NCBI RefSeq assembly: GCF_001006325.2
Contig: NZ_LBIA02000001.1
Span: 1,861,501 to 1,925,500, forward strand
Direction of reading: 5' to 3'
Length of the DNA stretch: 64,000 nt
Source: Afipia massiliensis
GTDB taxonomy: Bacteria; Pseudomonadota; Alphaproteobacteria; Rhizobiales; Xanthobacteraceae
Position numbers and translations under genes: made by a program. The notes under the pieces are model-generated. The model was not told where the DNA came from, searched no databases, and saw nothing but the letters and a program-made list of their open reading frames with translations. This document shows positions 1 to 9,769 of this stretch, piece after piece (the first letter of the stretch is position 1; each line of letters begins with the position of its first letter).

Positions 1-774
1 GCTGGCGCGCTTGATCGCCGGTGCGCCGCGGGCGGCTGCCGCCCCGGTGGCGAACGCCAGCAGCGTGTCCGAGGTCGAGGTGTCACCGTCGATGGTCACG
101 GCGTTGAACGTGTCCTCGACCCCCGTTTTGAGCAGCGATTGCAGCACCGCCGCCGACAGCGGCGCGTCGGTGAACACGAACGCCAGCATCGTCGCCATGT
201 CCGGCGCGATCATGCCGGCGCCCTTGGCCATGCCGTTGATGGTGACCCTGGTCTTGCCGAGCTTGACGGTGGCGGTCGCGACCTTCGGAAAGGTATCGGT
301 GGTCATGATCGCGCGCGCGGCGTCGTCCCATCCCTCGGGCACCGCGGCCTTTGCGAGATCGTCGAGCACGCCGTTGAACTTGGTCCCGTCGAGCGGCTCG
401 CCGATTACGCCGGTGGACGCCAGAAAGATTTTTGCTGCGGTGGTGTCAGCGGCCTTGGCGGCGATCGAGGCGGTCAGCGTCGTCGCCTGCTTGCCTGTTT
501 TCCCGGTGAAGGCATTGGCGTTGCCGGAATTGACCACAAGGGCGCGCGCCTCGCCGCCCTTCAGCTTGGCGCGGCACCAGTCCACCGCTGCGCTCGGGCA
601 TTTCGATTTGGTGAAGACGCCCGCAACCGTGGTGCCCTTGTCGAACAGCGCCAGCAGCACATCGGTGCGGTTCTTGTAGCGGATGCCGGCGGCCGCCGTC
701 GCAAGGCGAACGCCGTCAATGTTCGGCATCTCGGGGACGTTGGTGGGGGCGAGCGGGGAGACGGCGGTGGACAT
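1..774 (-). CDS. argJ: Glutamate N-acetyltransferase / amino-acid N-acetyltransferase (ArgJ), C-terminus cut by window edge
   Basis: ArgJ moves the acetyl group from N-acetylornithine to glutamate and, in bifunctional forms, also acetylates glutamate from acetyl-CoA, closing the cyclic arginine pathway in the cytoplasm. Translating the minus strand from the ATG at 774 gives a protein beginning [19 protein letters not shown]. It contains the ArgJ block [10 protein letters not shown], then [16 protein letters not shown], whose Ala-Thr pair is where ArgJ precursors cut themselves into alpha and beta chains; this Thr is the catalytic nucleophile in the family. About 258 codons are present out of roughly 410, so most of the beta chain lies outside the window. 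The parvulin gene upstream is on the same strand, 160 bases away. Confidence 0.95.
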   Translation of the reverse strand, partial: MSTAVSPLAPTNVPEMPNIDGVRLATAAAGIRYKNRTDVLLALFDKGTTVAGVFTKSKCPSAAVDWCRAKLKGGEARALVVNSGNANAFTGKTGKQATTLTASIAAKAADTTAAKIFLASTGVIGEPLDGTKFNGVLDDLAKAAVPEGWDDAARAIMTTDTFPKVATATVKLGKTRVTINGMAKGAGMIAPDMATMLAFVFTDAPLSAAVLQSLLKTGVEDTFNAVTIDGDTSTSDTLLAFATGAAAARGAPAIKRAS

Positions 775-875
775 GGGATCGGGTGCCTTGGATCGAGGAT
801 TGTCAGTCGTCATGGCCGGATTTATTCCGGCCATCCACGTCTTACTTCCTTGTCGATGAAGGCCCTAAGACGTAG

Positions 876-898
876 ATGCCCGGGACAAGCCCGGGCAT
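876..898. repeat. GC-rich hairpin between the PPIase gene and argJ
   Basis: ATGCCCGGG and CCCGGGCAT form a perfect 9-base stem around a 5-base loop, 37 bases beyond the PPIase stop codon. There is no T-run on the minus strand, so it may be a REP-like palindrome or mRNA-stabilising hairpin rather than a classical terminator. Confidence 0.5.
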
Positions 899-934
899 GA
901 CGTCAAACTACTGAAGTCTGTTTGCGAAGTCGAT

Positions 935-1894
935 TTACTTCTTCGCTGGCGGCGCCTTGGCTGCCGGGGCGGCCTTTGCGTCCGGCGTTGCTGCCGGAGC
1001 AGCCGGGTCTGCCGGCTTGTCGAGGCGCTCGACCTTGGCTTCGGTCCGCAGCTTGGTGACGTAATCGGCCTGCGCCTTGCGCACCACGAAGGTCGAGATC
1101 TGGCCCTTCACCTGCTCGAAGTCCGGCGGCTTGCGGTCGCGCTTTTCCTCGACCTTGATGACGTGCCAGCCGAACTGCGACTTCACGGGGTCCGAGAGTT
1201 TCCCCGGTTCGAGCGCGAAGGCCACGGCCGAGAATTCCGGGACCATCTGTTCCTTGGTGAAGAAGCCGAGATCGCCGCCATCGGCCGCGCCCGGATCTTT
1301 CGACTTTTCCTTTGCGACCTTGGCGAAGTCCGCGCCCTTTTCGAGCTCGGCCTTGATCGCCTTTGCCTCTTCCTCGGTGGGAACGAGGATGTGCCGGGCG
1401 CGAACTTCCTTTTCGCCCGACACCTGCTTGGTCGCGTCCTCATAGACCTTCTTCATGGCGTCGTCGGTGATCGCGGCCTTGCCCTCGGTCGCGAGCAGGC
1501 TGTCCATCAGGAGGCGGTCGCGGGCGAAGCTCATCTTCTGTTTGAAGTCCGGCGTGTCGCCGACCTTCTTGGCTTCGGCGGCCTTGGCGACGATCTTCAT
1601 ATCGATCAGGAACGCGATCAGATTCTCGCGGCGGGTCGATGGATCCATCTGCTGGAGGCTGGGTCCCAGCTCTTCTTCGGCCACGGTCAGGTCACTCTGG
1701 CGGATTTCGGCGCCGTTAACCTTTGCGATCACCGGATTCGCATCCTGCGCGTGAAGCGGCTGGCCGATTGCCATCACAACCGTGAGACAAGCTGCCGCGG
1801 CGGTCGTCATAAGTCCAAATCTCAGTCCGAGTCCCAGTCCAGGTCGCACGCCCAGTCCGCGAAGAGGGGCCGTGCGGTTTGGAGAAACGGTCAT
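935..1894 (-). CDS. Periplasmic parvulin-type peptidyl-prolyl cis-trans isomerase
   Basis: A SurA/PrsA-like foldase of 319 residues that would isomerise prolyl bonds and help fold exported proteins in the periplasm. The N-terminal 50 residues contain a hydrophobic segment ending in HAQ, a plausible signal peptide, but it is preceded by a repetitive G/L/R stretch (PGLGLGLRFGL). The rotamase core at about residues 160-255 carries VRARHILV, DPGAADGGDLGFFTKEQMVPEF and GWHVIKVEEKR, the standard parvulin pattern. The C-terminal 35 residues are low-complexity Ala/Pro/Lys. ATG at 1894 is preceded by AAAAGGA. It is divergent from secA and on the same strand as argJ. Export partner and substrates cannot be read from the sequence. 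Confidence 0.88.
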   Translation of the reverse strand: MTVSPNRTAPLRGLGVRPGLGLGLRFGLMTTAAAACLTVVMAIGQPLHAQDANPVIAKVNGAEIRQSDLTVAEEELGPSLQQMDPSTRRENLIAFLIDMKIVAKAAEAKKVGDTPDFKQKMSFARDRLLMDSLLATEGKAAITDDAMKKVYEDATKQVSGEKEVRARHILVPTEEEAKAIKAELEKGADFAKVAKEKSKDPGAADGGDLGFFTKEQMVPEFSAVAFALEPGKLSDPVKSQFGWHVIKVEEKRDRKPPDFEQVKGQISTFVVRKAQADYVTKLRTEAKVERLDKPADPAAPAATPDAKAAPAAKAPPAKK

Positions 1895-2284
1895 GGAAAA
1901 TCCTTTTTAGGTCAAAGTCTGGTGTCCCGTATCCGGCGGATATCGGATCACTGAGCGGTTCGGGAGGCGGGACACTCGCCCAACCTCCGCCCGGAAGCAA
2001 CGCGAAAAAGCCGTCAAAATCATGAAATCCTTGAGAGGTTCGCGCGTTGACAAGGCTTTGGACGGCCCATATCTCTGCCCGCAGGCGCGCCTGGCTGCCG
2101 CGGGGCTTTGCCGCGGCCCAGCGGGTGAACCTTTAGAATTCGCTTCCCGCACTCACTCCCAAGGACTGGCGCAAGGGTTTGTCCCCGCACGCAATTCCGG
2201 AGATACGCCTGATACGGGTCTCATAAGGTTCTTGGGCTGCGGTGATCGCGGCCGCAATGCCAAACTGCAAGACAGGAATTTTTC
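1895..2284. other. 390-base divergent intergenic region between the PPIase gene and secA
   Basis: No convincing coding sequence. It must hold the promoters of both divergent genes, but I cannot assign -35/-10 boxes with confidence. A perfect short palindrome, TATCCGGCGGATA, lies at 1930-1942, close to the PPIase start, and could be an operator. Confidence 0.4.
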
Positions 2285-5119
2285 ATGCTCGGCGCGCTCG
2301 CCCGCAAGTTTTTCGGCTCCGCAAACGACCGGCGGATCAAGGGATACCAAGCCCGCGTCGACGCGATTAACGCGCTGGAACCCGAGATCGCCGCCCTGTC
2401 CGACGAGGCGCTGAAGGCGCGCACCGCCGAGTTCCGCAAGCAGCTCTCCGAAGGCAAGACCCTCGACGACATTCTGGTGCCCGCCTTCGCCACGGTTCGC
2501 GAGGCCGCCAAGCGCACCCTCGGCCAGCGCCATTTCGATGTGCAGCTGGTCGGCGGCATGGTGCTGCACGAAGGCGACATCGCCGAAATGAAAACCGGCG
2601 AAGGCAAGACGCTGGTTGCCACCCTTCCGGTCTATCTCAACGCGCTGGCCGGCAACGGCGTCCACGTCGTGACCGTCAACGACTACCTCGCCAAGCGCGA
2701 CTCCAGCTGGATGGGACAGATCTATTCGTTCCTCGGCATGACCACGGGTGTGATCGTCCACGGCCTGGACGATGTCGAGCGTCAGGCGGCCTATGCCTGC
2801 GACATCACCTACGGCACCAACAACGAATACGGCTTCGACTATCTGCGCGACAACATGAAGTACCGGCTCGAGGACATGGTCCAGCGCGGGCACTTCTTCG
2901 CCATCGTCGACGAGGTCGATTCGATTTTGATCGACGAAGCGCGCACGCCGCTGATCATTTCTGGCCCGCTCGACGACCGCTCAGAATTCTACAACACCAT
3001 CGACACCTACATTCCGAAGCTCGAGAAGAAAACGGACTTCGAGATCGACGAGAAGCAGCGCACGGTGACGCTGACCGAAGCCGGCATGGAGAAGATCGAG
3101 AACCTGCTGCAGGAAGCCGGTCAGCTCAAGGGCGACTCGCTCTACGATGTCGAGAACGTCTCGGTCGTCCATCACATCAATCAGGCGCTGCGCGCGCACT
3201 CGCTGTTCCAGCGCGACAAGGACTACATCGTCCGCGACGGCGAAGTGGTCATCATCGACGAATTCACCGGCCGCATGATGCCGGGCCGCCGCTATTCGGA
3301 AGGCCTGCATCAGGCGCTGGAAGCCAAGGAGCATCAGCCGGTCCAGCCGGAAAACCAGACGCTGGCGTCGATCACGTTCCAGAACTATTTCCGCATGTAC
3401 GACAAGCTCGCCGGCATGACCGGTACGGCGGCGACCGAAGCGGACGAACTGTTCGACATCTACAAGCTCGAGGTCATCGAAGTTCCGACCAACGTGCCGA
3501 TCGCGCGTCTCGACGAGGACGACGAGGTCTATCGCACGGCCGAGGAAAAGCATCGCGCCATTCTGGCCGAGATCGAACTGGCCAATAAGCGCATGCAGCC
3601 GGTGCTGGTCGGCACCGCCTCGATCGAGAAGTCGGAAGTGCTGGGCGAGTATCTCGCCAAGAACGGCTACAAGCAGATCGACTTCGGCAATCCGAAGGCG
3701 CTGGAAAAGCTCTACGCCGCTGCGCGCGCGGGCAAGCCCGCCAAGCTGTTCGCGGTGCTGAACGCACGTTTCCACGAGCAGGAAGCCTACATCGTCGCCG
3801 AAGCCGGCGTGCCGGGCGCGATCACCATCGCCACCAACATGGCCGGCCGTGGCACCGACATCAAACTCGGCGGCTCGCTGGAAATGCGCAGCCAGATCGA
3901 GACCGCCGACATCACCGATGAAACGGAGAAGAAGGCGAAGATCGAGCAGATCAAGGCCGACATCGAGCGCTTCCGCGAGATGGTGCTGAAGTCCGAGGAA
4001 GTGATCGAGATCGAACCCGCCAAGGGCTCAAAGCCGGCCAAGACCATCACCAAGCCCGGCGGGCTCTACATCATCGGTTCGGAACGCCATGAATCCCGGC
4101 GCATCGACAACCAGCTCCGTGGCCGCGCCGGCCGACAGGGCGATCCCGGCCGTACCAAATTCTATCTGTCGCTCGAAGACGACCTGATGCGCATCTTCGG
4201 GTCGGACCGGCTCGACACCATGCTGACCCGCCTTGGCCTCAAGGAAGGCGAGGCGATCATCCATCCGTGGATCAACAAGGCGCTCGAGAAGGCGCAGCAG
4301 AAGGTCGAGGCGCGCAACTTCGACATCCGCAAGAATCTGCTCAAGTTCGATGACGTGCAGAACGATCAGCGCAAGGCGATCTTCGACCAGCGCGTCGACC
4401 TGATGCGCGACCAGAACGTCGCCGAGACCGTCTCCGACATGCGCCACGCGCTGGTCGATGATCTCGTCGCCAAGCATGTGCCCGAGCACGCCTATGCCGA
4501 GCAGTGGGACGTCGCCGGGCTCAAGGACGAGTTGAAGCGCGTCCTCGATCTCGATCTTCCGGTCGATGAATGGGCCAAGGAAGAAGGCATCGCCGACGAG
4601 GAGATGCTGGCGCGCATCGAGAAACGCGTCGATGAGCTGATGGCGGCGAAGACTGCCCAGTTCGGGCCGGACGTGATGCGCTATGTCGAAAAGTCGGTGC
4701 TGCTGCAGACGCTGGATCATCTGTGGCGCGAACACCTGGTGATGCTGGACCACCTGCGTCAGGTGATCGGCCTGCGCGGCTACGGCCAGCGCGATCCGCT
4801 GCAGGAGTACAAGTCCGAGGCGTTCAATCTGTTCGAAAGCCTGATCGCGCACCTGCGCGAGGCGGTGACGGCTCAGCTGGTGCGGGTCGAAATCGTGCCG
4901 CCGGACGAGCAGCCTGAGCTGCCGCAGATGGAAGTGCACAAGCTCAATCCGAACACCGGCGAGGACGATATGGCGTTCGCGCAGGCCGCGCTTGCGCCGA
5001 TCCCCGCTGCCCAGCGCGATCCGCAAAATCCCGCGACTTGGGGCAAGATCGGCCGCAACGAGGATTGCCCGTGCGGCTCCGGCAAGAAGTTCAAGCATTG
5101 CCACGGCAAGTATGCCTGA
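2285..5119 (+). CDS. secA: Preprotein translocase ATPase SecA
   Basis: The motor of the Sec export pathway: it couples ATP hydrolysis to threading of unfolded preproteins through SecYEG. All hallmarks are present in 944 residues: Walker A in [11 protein letters not shown] (about residue 102-112), the DEVD Walker B in [18 protein letters not shown], the preprotein cross-linking region, the second nucleotide-binding fold ([27 protein letters not shown]), the helical scaffold and wing, and a C-terminal zinc site [14 protein letters not shown] used for SecB and lipid contact. Length and order match alphaproteobacterial SecA. The ATG at 2285 starts [15 protein letters not shown]. It is monocistronic, ended by a strong terminator at 5149. 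Confidence 0.99.
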   Translation: MLGALARKFFGSANDRRIKGYQARVDAINALEPEIAALSDEALKARTAEFRKQLSEGKTLDDILVPAFATVREAAKRTLGQRHFDVQLVGGMVLHEGDIAEMKTGEGKTLVATLPVYLNALAGNGVHVVTVNDYLAKRDSSWMGQIYSFLGMTTGVIVHGLDDVERQAAYACDITYGTNNEYGFDYLRDNMKYRLEDMVQRGHFFAIVDEVDSILIDEARTPLIISGPLDDRSEFYNTIDTYIPKLEKKTDFEIDEKQRTVTLTEAGMEKIENLLQEAGQLKGDSLYDVENVSVVHHINQALRAHSLFQRDKDYIVRDGEVVIIDEFTGRMMPGRRYSEGLHQALEAKEHQPVQPENQTLASITFQNYFRMYDKLAGMTGTAATEADELFDIYKLEVIEVPTNVPIARLDEDDEVYRTAEEKHRAILAEIELANKRMQPVLVGTASIEKSEVLGEYLAKNGYKQIDFGNPKALEKLYAAARAGKPAKLFAVLNARFHEQEAYIVAEAGVPGAITIATNMAGRGTDIKLGGSLEMRSQIETADITDETEKKAKIEQIKADIERFREMVLKSEEVIEIEPAKGSKPAKTITKPGGLYIIGSERHESRRIDNQLRGRAGRQGDPGRTKFYLSLEDDLMRIFGSDRLDTMLTRLGLKEGEAIIHPWINKALEKAQQKVEARNFDIRKNLLKFDDVQNDQRKAIFDQRVDLMRDQNVAETVSDMRHALVDDLVAKHVPEHAYAEQWDVAGLKDELKRVLDLDLPVDEWAKEEGIADEEMLARIEKRVDELMAAKTAQFGPDVMRYVEKSVLLQTLDHLWREHLVMLDHLRQVIGLRGYGQRDPLQEYKSEAFNLFESLIAHLREAVTAQLVRVEIVPPDEQPELPQMEVHKLNPNTGEDDMAFAQAALAPIPAAQRDPQNPATWGKIGRNEDCPCGSGKKFKHCHGKYA

Positions 5120-5148
5120 GTGGCTTCGCGCTTTTCAAAAAACCAAAC

Positions 5149-5175
5149 CGCCGGTCGAAAGACCGGCGTTTTTGT
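5149..5175. terminator. Rho-independent terminator of secA
   Basis: CGCCGGTC-GAAA-GACCGGCG is an 8-bp GC-rich stem with a GAAA tetraloop followed by TTTTTG on the plus strand, 29 bases after the secA stop. The A-rich run before it may let it act on the opposite strand too. Confidence 0.9.
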
Positions 5176-5222
5176 TTGAGATGAGATCGTTTGAGTTTTG
5201 GTTCGTGATGCAATCTGCCTGC

Positions 5223-5318
5223 GCCGTCATTGCGAGGAGCGTTAGCGACGAAGCAATCCAGTTTTCTTTATCGCAGCAAGGCAAGGCTGGATTGCTTCGC
5301 TTCGCTCGCAATGACGGC
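5223..5318. repeat. Interspersed long inverted repeat, copy 1
   Basis: Two arms starting GCCGTCATTGCGAGGAGCG and ending CGCTCGCAATGACGGC fold into a long imperfect hairpin containing the mirrored core GAAGCAATCCAG / CTGGATTGCTTC. A related element lies at 20371-20459. It sits between the convergent secA and L,D-transpeptidase genes and encodes nothing. I recognise this as the kind of palindromic repeat scattered between genes in this bacterial family. Confidence 0.85.
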
Positions 5319-5350
5319 AAAGCTGGGCATCGAGCTTGAACTCATCACAT

Positions 5351-6880
5351 TCAGCGGACCGTCGACCAGCGGCTGTCGAAGGAGTTGGCCTGCACTGCCG
5401 GCTGGGCGCCTGCCAGCGACGATTGCGCTGCCGGAGCGGCTGCCGCGGTCGTGGCTGCGGGGGCCGGGGACGCAGGCTTGGCTTGCGGCTGGGTCTGCGC
5501 CTGCTGCGGACGCTCAAGCGGGATGACGCGCGGCGGTGCGCTTTTGGCTGTCTTCGTCGGCTCGGGTGATTTCGCCTTCGACTTGGCAGGGGCGGCAGCG
5601 GGCTTTGCCGCGGCGGGCTCGGGGTCCGATCCGCGCAAGCCGACGCTGCGCGACAGCTTGCTGAAGAAGCCTTCGGACGAACCTGCGCTGGCATTGGCAT
5701 TGGCGGACGCAGTGCTCGGCGTCGTGCTGGTCACGGCGACCATCGGCTCGCTGTTGGACGAGGTGAAGCTGAACGATGGCGCGGTTTCCGGCGCCTTTGG
5801 AATGGTCGCATGCGAGGGCACGGTGCCCGGTGCCGGCTGATTGGACGCAACGGCGTAGTCGGTCACATCCTTGTCGATCGCGGATTCGCCTTCCGGCAGC
5901 TTGGATGCAAACACCGGATGCATGCCGCCGTCGATGCCGGCGCGCGAACGCGCGGTCGGCGTGCCGCGCGAGACCAGTTGCGCGGTCTTCAGTTCGTCCT
6001 GACGCTGCTTGTTCTGAACGGCGTCGGCGATTTCGGGGGAGACCTGATAGGCCGGGCACTGGGCAGAGGCGTTGAACGCCAGCGGGCGGGTCGCACCTGC
6101 CGGCTTTTCCGCGTCGAAGACATACTTCTTCTCGCAGAAATCGACCTTCGGCTCCTGCTTGGTGACCTCGAAGTGATCGTTGCCTTCCTTGATCATTTTC
6201 CAGAACGCCATGTGCGGACTGTTGCGATGACGCGCCATGTTCTGCGCCGTCATGCGGAACGGATAGGCCTGGACCTGAAAGGCGTTCTGGCCGCCGAAGA
6301 AGGATTCGCGGCCGAGCGCGTAAATCTCGGTGATCTGTTCGTCGGTCATCGCGTAGCAGCCGCGCGACGAGCAGTCGCCGTGCACCATCAGTTGCGAGCC
6401 GGTGCGGCCCCACGCCTTGTCGTAGGCGTTCGGGTAGCCCATGTTGAACGACAGGAAATAGGACGACGTCGGATTCATCTGCGCCGGCGTGATCGAGTAG
6501 AAGCCTTCCGGCGCCTGCCGGTCGCCTTCCTTGATCTTCGGTCCGAGGTCTCCCGACCAGCGGCAGATCGGATAGGTCTTGAGCAACGCGAACTTGCCGT
6601 CGCGAGTCTGCTTCCAGACCTCGAGTTCGGCTTCCTGCTTGAACAGGCGCACAAGCATCGGCGATGCCTTGTCCATGTTCTTGGTTTCGATGTCGGCAAG
6701 CAGCTTGTCGGGGATCGGGCGATTGGCTTTTGAGCTGGGCGAGAGCTGCTCGCCGTTGCATCCGGCCAGCAACACGCCGGCCGCGAGCGCAGCCGCGGTG
6801 ACAAGCGCGCGTACATGCGTGCGGTCGATCAATGCAAGGCTCCCAATGCCAAGGCTCCGCGGCAGATCGGCAATCCCCAT
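5351..6880 (-). CDS. Lipoprotein murein L,D-transpeptidase (YkuD family)
   Basis: Expected to form or exchange 3-3 peptide cross-links, or attach proteins to peptidoglycan, on the periplasmic side. With ATG at 6880 the 509-residue protein begins with a lipoprotein signal ending VLLAGC, so Cys41 should be lipidated. The YkuD catalytic block MVHGDCSSRGCYAM lies near residue 190, with the SRGC cysteine as nucleophile. The region after about residue 300 is low-complexity, rich in Ala, Pro, Ser and Thr, with many PAPAA-type stretches. A TTG at 6910 would add ten residues and is less likely. Upstream lies a 12-base tandem repeat at 6924-6966. Confidence 0.88.
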   Translation of the reverse strand: MGIADLPRSLGIGSLALIDRTHVRALVTAAALAAGVLLAGCNGEQLSPSSKANRPIPDKLLADIETKNMDKASPMLVRLFKQEAELEVWKQTRDGKFALLKTYPICRWSGDLGPKIKEGDRQAPEGFYSITPAQMNPTSSYFLSFNMGYPNAYDKAWGRTGSQLMVHGDCSSRGCYAMTDEQITEIYALGRESFFGGQNAFQVQAYPFRMTAQNMARHRNSPHMAFWKMIKEGNDHFEVTKQEPKVDFCEKKYVFDAEKPAGATRPLAFNASAQCPAYQVSPEIADAVQNKQRQDELKTAQLVSRGTPTARSRAGIDGGMHPVFASKLPEGESAIDKDVTDYAVASNQPAPGTVPSHATIPKAPETAPSFSFTSSNSEPMVAVTSTTPSTASANANASAGSSEGFFSKLSRSVGLRGSDPEPAAAKPAAAPAKSKAKSPEPTKTAKSAPPRVIPLERPQQAQTQPQAKPASPAPAATTAAAAPAAQSSLAGAQPAVQANSFDSRWSTVR

Positions 6881-6923
6881 ACTCCGGCTAGACCCAAGAC
6901 CAGACCACAAGAAGACGAGACCC

Positions 6924-6966
6924 CAAGACCAGATTCAAGACCAGATTCAAGACCAGATTCAAGACC
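6924..6966. repeat. 12-base tandem repeat, 3.6 copies
   Basis: The unit CAAGACCAGATT occurs three times without change, followed by a partial CAAGACC. It lies 44-86 bases upstream of the L,D-transpeptidase start, where copy number could alter promoter or leader spacing. Confidence 0.95.
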
Positions 6967-7235
6967 GGTGGCAGATCGTCTCCCGACAAAGTGGCGCGCA
7001 ATAGGCGGCCGGAAAACGCTGCCCGTCTAAACAGGCCGCACGTGTTTTCGTCGTAAAAGCGGCGTTCGCTTCTTGGCTAAAAACGTGCGTGAGCAATTGA
7101 TCGATTATTATCCTTAAGGCCCCCCGGTCGCAAGCCGAAGCGACCGCAACCGGACGGCATTGACCGCTTTATGGTCAACGCTAAGTAAATCAAAACACTG
7201 GTGAAAAACGGCCGTGGCCGAAAGGACGCTGTCCC

Positions 7236-7254
7236 AAAAAAGCCACGATGTGGC
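7236..7254 (-). terminator. Probable Rho-independent terminator of accA
   Basis: Read on the minus strand, GCCAC-ATC-GTGGC is a 5-bp stem with a 3-base loop followed by TTTTTT, 40 bases beyond the accA stop. The stem is short but the T-run is clean. Confidence 0.65.
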
Positions 7255-7293
7255 GGCGCGGCGCGTTGCGCGCCGCTATGGCCGCGGGATTCG

Positions 7294-8256
7294 CTAGCCG
7301 AGCTTGCGGCCGATATCGAGGAACTTCTGCCGGCGCTGGTTGCGCACCGCCTTGGAATCGAGGCTTCGCATGTCGTTGAAAGCCTGGGCGACGGCGTCGC
7401 CGGTCCGGGCAATCATCGCCGCCGGATCGCGGTGCGCGCCGCCAGGCGGCTCCTTCAAAATGGTGTCGATCACGCCGAAGCGGGCGAGATCCTGCGCGGT
7501 GATCTTGAGATTGGTCGCGGCTTCCTGCGCCTTGGCTGAATCGCGCCACAGAATTGAGGCTGCGCCTTCCGGAGAAATCACGCTGTACACGGCGTGTTCG
7601 AGCATCAGCACGCGGTTCGCAGTGGCGATGGCGATGGCGCCGCCCGAGCCGCCTTCGCCGATGATGACCGCGACATTGGGCACACCGAGATTGAGGCAGG
7701 CGTCGGTGGAGCGCGCGATCGCTTCCGCCTGTCCGCGCTCCTCGGCGCCGATACCGGGATAGGCGCCCGCCGTGTCCACCAGCGAGAGAACAGGGATGCC
7801 GAAGCGATCCGCCATTTCCATCAGCCGCACGGCCTTGCGATAGCCCTCGGGCTTGGCCATGCCGAAATTGTGCTTGAGCCGGGTTTCGGTGGTCGAGCCC
7901 TTCTCCTGGCCGATCACGCAGATGCTCTCGCCTCTGAAACGGCCGAAGCCGCCGATCAGCGCTTCGTCGTCGCCGAACTTGCGGTCGCCTGCAAGCGGCG
8001 TGAACTCGGTGATGAGTTCCTTGACGTAATCCACGCAATGCGGCCGCAGCGGATGGCGTGCGACCTGGGTTTTCTGCCAGGGCGTCAGATCGGCATAAAG
8101 ATCGGTGAGCGCCTGTGCCGCCTTTTCTTCGATGCGCGACACTTCTTCGCTGATGTCGCTGCCGCTGGCGGCAAGCGCACGCAGCTCGTCCACCTTGGAA
8201 TCGAGTTCGGCGACGGGCTTCTCAAAATCCAGATAACTGCGCATCAGGTCCGGCAT
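7294..8256 (-). CDS. accA: Acetyl-CoA carboxylase carboxyltransferase subunit alpha
   Basis: With AccD it transfers the carboxyl group from biotinyl-AccB to acetyl-CoA, making malonyl-CoA for fatty-acid synthesis in the cytoplasm. The 320-residue chain from ATG 8256 begins MPDLMRSYLDFEKPVAEL, as in alphaproteobacterial AccA. It has the crotonase-fold blocks VDTAGAYPGIGAEERGQAEA and IGEGGSGGAIAI that bind CoA and form the oxyanion pocket. An in-frame upstream start at 8298 would add 14 residues not expected in the family. It is followed by a terminator and preceded by xerD on the same strand. Confidence 0.97.
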   Translation of the reverse strand: MPDLMRSYLDFEKPVAELDSKVDELRALAASGSDISEEVSRIEEKAAQALTDLYADLTPWQKTQVARHPLRPHCVDYVKELITEFTPLAGDRKFGDDEALIGGFGRFRGESICVIGQEKGSTTETRLKHNFGMAKPEGYRKAVRLMEMADRFGIPVLSLVDTAGAYPGIGAEERGQAEAIARSTDACLNLGVPNVAVIIGEGGSGGAIAIATANRVLMLEHAVYSVISPEGAASILWRDSAKAQEAATNLKITAQDLARFGVIDTILKEPPGGAHRDPAAMIARTGDAVAQAFNDMRSLDSKAVRNQRRQKFLDIGRKLG

Positions 8257-8434
8257 GTGACAAATATGGGGGCGGGCGTGCTTGAGCGAAGGGCGCACGA
8301 ATTGATAGTTCGGTCGGTCTCAATCGCGTATTGAAGTCTTCCTTGGGGTCTTTCTTGGGGCCTTTCAAGTCAAGAAGCGGTCCCAAGTCAAGCTTGACGG
8401 TGGAAAGTGCCGATATTGCTGGGCTTTCAATGGG

Positions 8435-9394
8435 TCATTTGTCGGCTAGCGGATGCAGATCGCGCACCAGGCTCTTCAATCGCTCCTCGACGATATGGGT
8501 ATAGATCTGCGTCGTGGAAATGTCGGTGTGGCCAAGCAGTGTCTGGACGATTCGCAAGTCCGCCCCGTTGTGCAGCAGATGACTCGCAAAGGCGTGGCGC
8601 AGCACATGCGGACTGACGAGGCGCGGCGCGATGCCGGCGACCGCCGCAAGCTCCTTGAGGTCGCGCGCGAAATGCTGCCGCGTCAGATGGCCGCTCTCGC
8701 CCGATGACGGAAACAGCCACTTCGAGGCAGTCGACGATTTCTTTTGCTCGCGGTGCGTCGCTTCCAGCGCGGCGAGATAGTCCGCCATCGCCTGCTTCGA
8801 TGTTTCGTTGAGCGGAACGAGCCGCTCCTTGTTGCCCTTGCCGCGTACCACGATCATGCGGGCGTCGCGTCGCGCGGCGGACAGCGGCAGCGCAACCAGT
8901 TCCGAAACGCGCAGTCCCGTCGCGTAGAGAATTTCAAGCAAACACGAGAGCCGGATCGCGCGCAGCTTTTGCAGCGGCGACTGCTCGGGAAGTTCCGACG
9001 ATGTTTTCGCCTGCGTCAGGAGACGATCAACGTCGGCAATGGACAGGACTTTCGGCAGCGCGCGTCCGCGCTTCGGACCGGACAGGATCGCGGCGGGATC
9101 GTCCGCGCGCACCCGCTCGCTCAGAAGGAAACGAAACAGATGCCGCGTCGACGACAGTTTGCGCGCCACGCTCGATGATTTGAATCCGCGGTCGTCGAGA
9201 TCGCCGAGGTAATCGCGCAGCATCTGGGTGTCGGCGGTCTGGAACGTCGATTTGTGCCGGGCGAGGAAGCCGGACAGGTCCTCAAGATCGCCGCGATAGG
9301 CATCGAGCGTGTTGACGCCTGCGCCCTGTTCGGCCGCGAGCATGTCGAGGAACAGGGCGGTCAGCCGGATGTCGGAGGATTTGTCGGACGCCAT
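8435..9394 (-). CDS. xerD: Tyrosine site-specific recombinase XerD
   Basis: Acts with XerC at the dif site to resolve chromosome dimers during division. The 319-residue protein has the SAM-like N-terminal domain (about residues 10-95) and the catalytic domain with the first Arg in ATGLRVSELVALPL, the Lys in GKGNKERLVPL, HVLRHAFASHLL (His and second Arg), LLGHTDISTTQIYTH with the second His, and the Tyr nucleophile. ATG at 9394 is chosen over the in-frame TTG at 9403. The small ORF ending 14 bases upstream probably shares its transcript. This is a housekeeping XerD, not a phage or island integrase. Confidence 0.93.
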   Translation of the reverse strand: MASDKSSDIRLTALFLDMLAAEQGAGVNTLDAYRGDLEDLSGFLARHKSTFQTADTQMLRDYLGDLDDRGFKSSSVARKLSSTRHLFRFLLSERVRADDPAAILSGPKRGRALPKVLSIADVDRLLTQAKTSSELPEQSPLQKLRAIRLSCLLEILYATGLRVSELVALPLSAARRDARMIVVRGKGNKERLVPLNETSKQAMADYLAALEATHREQKKSSTASKWLFPSSGESGHLTRQHFARDLKELAAVAGIAPRLVSPHVLRHAFASHLLHNGADLRIVQTLLGHTDISTTQIYTHIVEERLKSLVRDLHPLADK

Positions 9395-9408
9395 GATCCG
9401 CAACCCGC

Positions 9409-9555
9409 CTATCGCTTGAGGAATTTGTCGGGCGGAACGCTGATCGTCATTTCGCGCGGCTTCGGATTGACGAAATTGGCGAGTGCGAAGATGCCGCCAT
9501 AGATCAATCCGCCGATCACGGCGACGACCGTCAGGAAGCGAAGCAGGCTGGGCAT
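9409..9555 (-). CDS. Small single-pass membrane protein, 48 residues
   Basis: A short ORF from ATG 9555 to TAG 9409, encoding 48 residues that start MPSLLRFLTVVAVIGGLIYG and end PPDKFLKR. Residues 7-28 form one hydrophobic helix and the tail is short and basic. It is followed 14 bases later by the xerD start on the same strand, so the two are likely co-transcribed. I recall similar short proteins in related genomes beside xerD, but have no function to offer. The codon pattern (G/C at third positions) and the helix make it a credible gene. Confidence 0.75.
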   Translation of the reverse strand: MPSLLRFLTVVAVIGGLIYGGIFALANFVNPKPREMTISVPPDKFLKR

Positions 9556-9769
9556 CGAACTTGGCCTCGGAATTACCTTCGGATTGCCGGCCCGGACGGC
9601 ACGTTAACCAGCGGAACGCGGCCGCTCAGGCCACTCCAAAGTACCAACATGTTCGCGCTGTTTCGGCAAGAGTCTCTGGTGCCCCGACGTTCGCTCTAGC
9701 GGCGGTAACGGCAGGAGTAGTATAGGTGGCTTCCTGGCCGAAATAGCGGTCAGCCGAGCCATTGAAGAG

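Larger units (their letters stand above)
6881..7293. other. Intergenic region between the L,D-transpeptidase gene and accA
   Basis: No gene is visible. It holds a tandem repeat (6924-6966), presumably the promoter of the L,D-transpeptidase gene, and the accA terminator (7236-7254). Confidence 0.5.

Noticed and set aside
4028-5104. 358-residue open frame antisense to secA
   Set aside because: High GC third-position bias of secA opens the opposite frame; no domain or ribosome-binding site.
6924-6966. CRISPR-like array
   Set aside because: The unit is 12 bases in direct tandem without spacers, so it is a simple tandem repeat.
8435-9394. The tyrosine recombinase as the integrase of the tRNA-bounded segment
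   Set aside because: It is a canonical XerD in a core neighbourhood 30 kb away from the tRNA; nothing links it to the segment.
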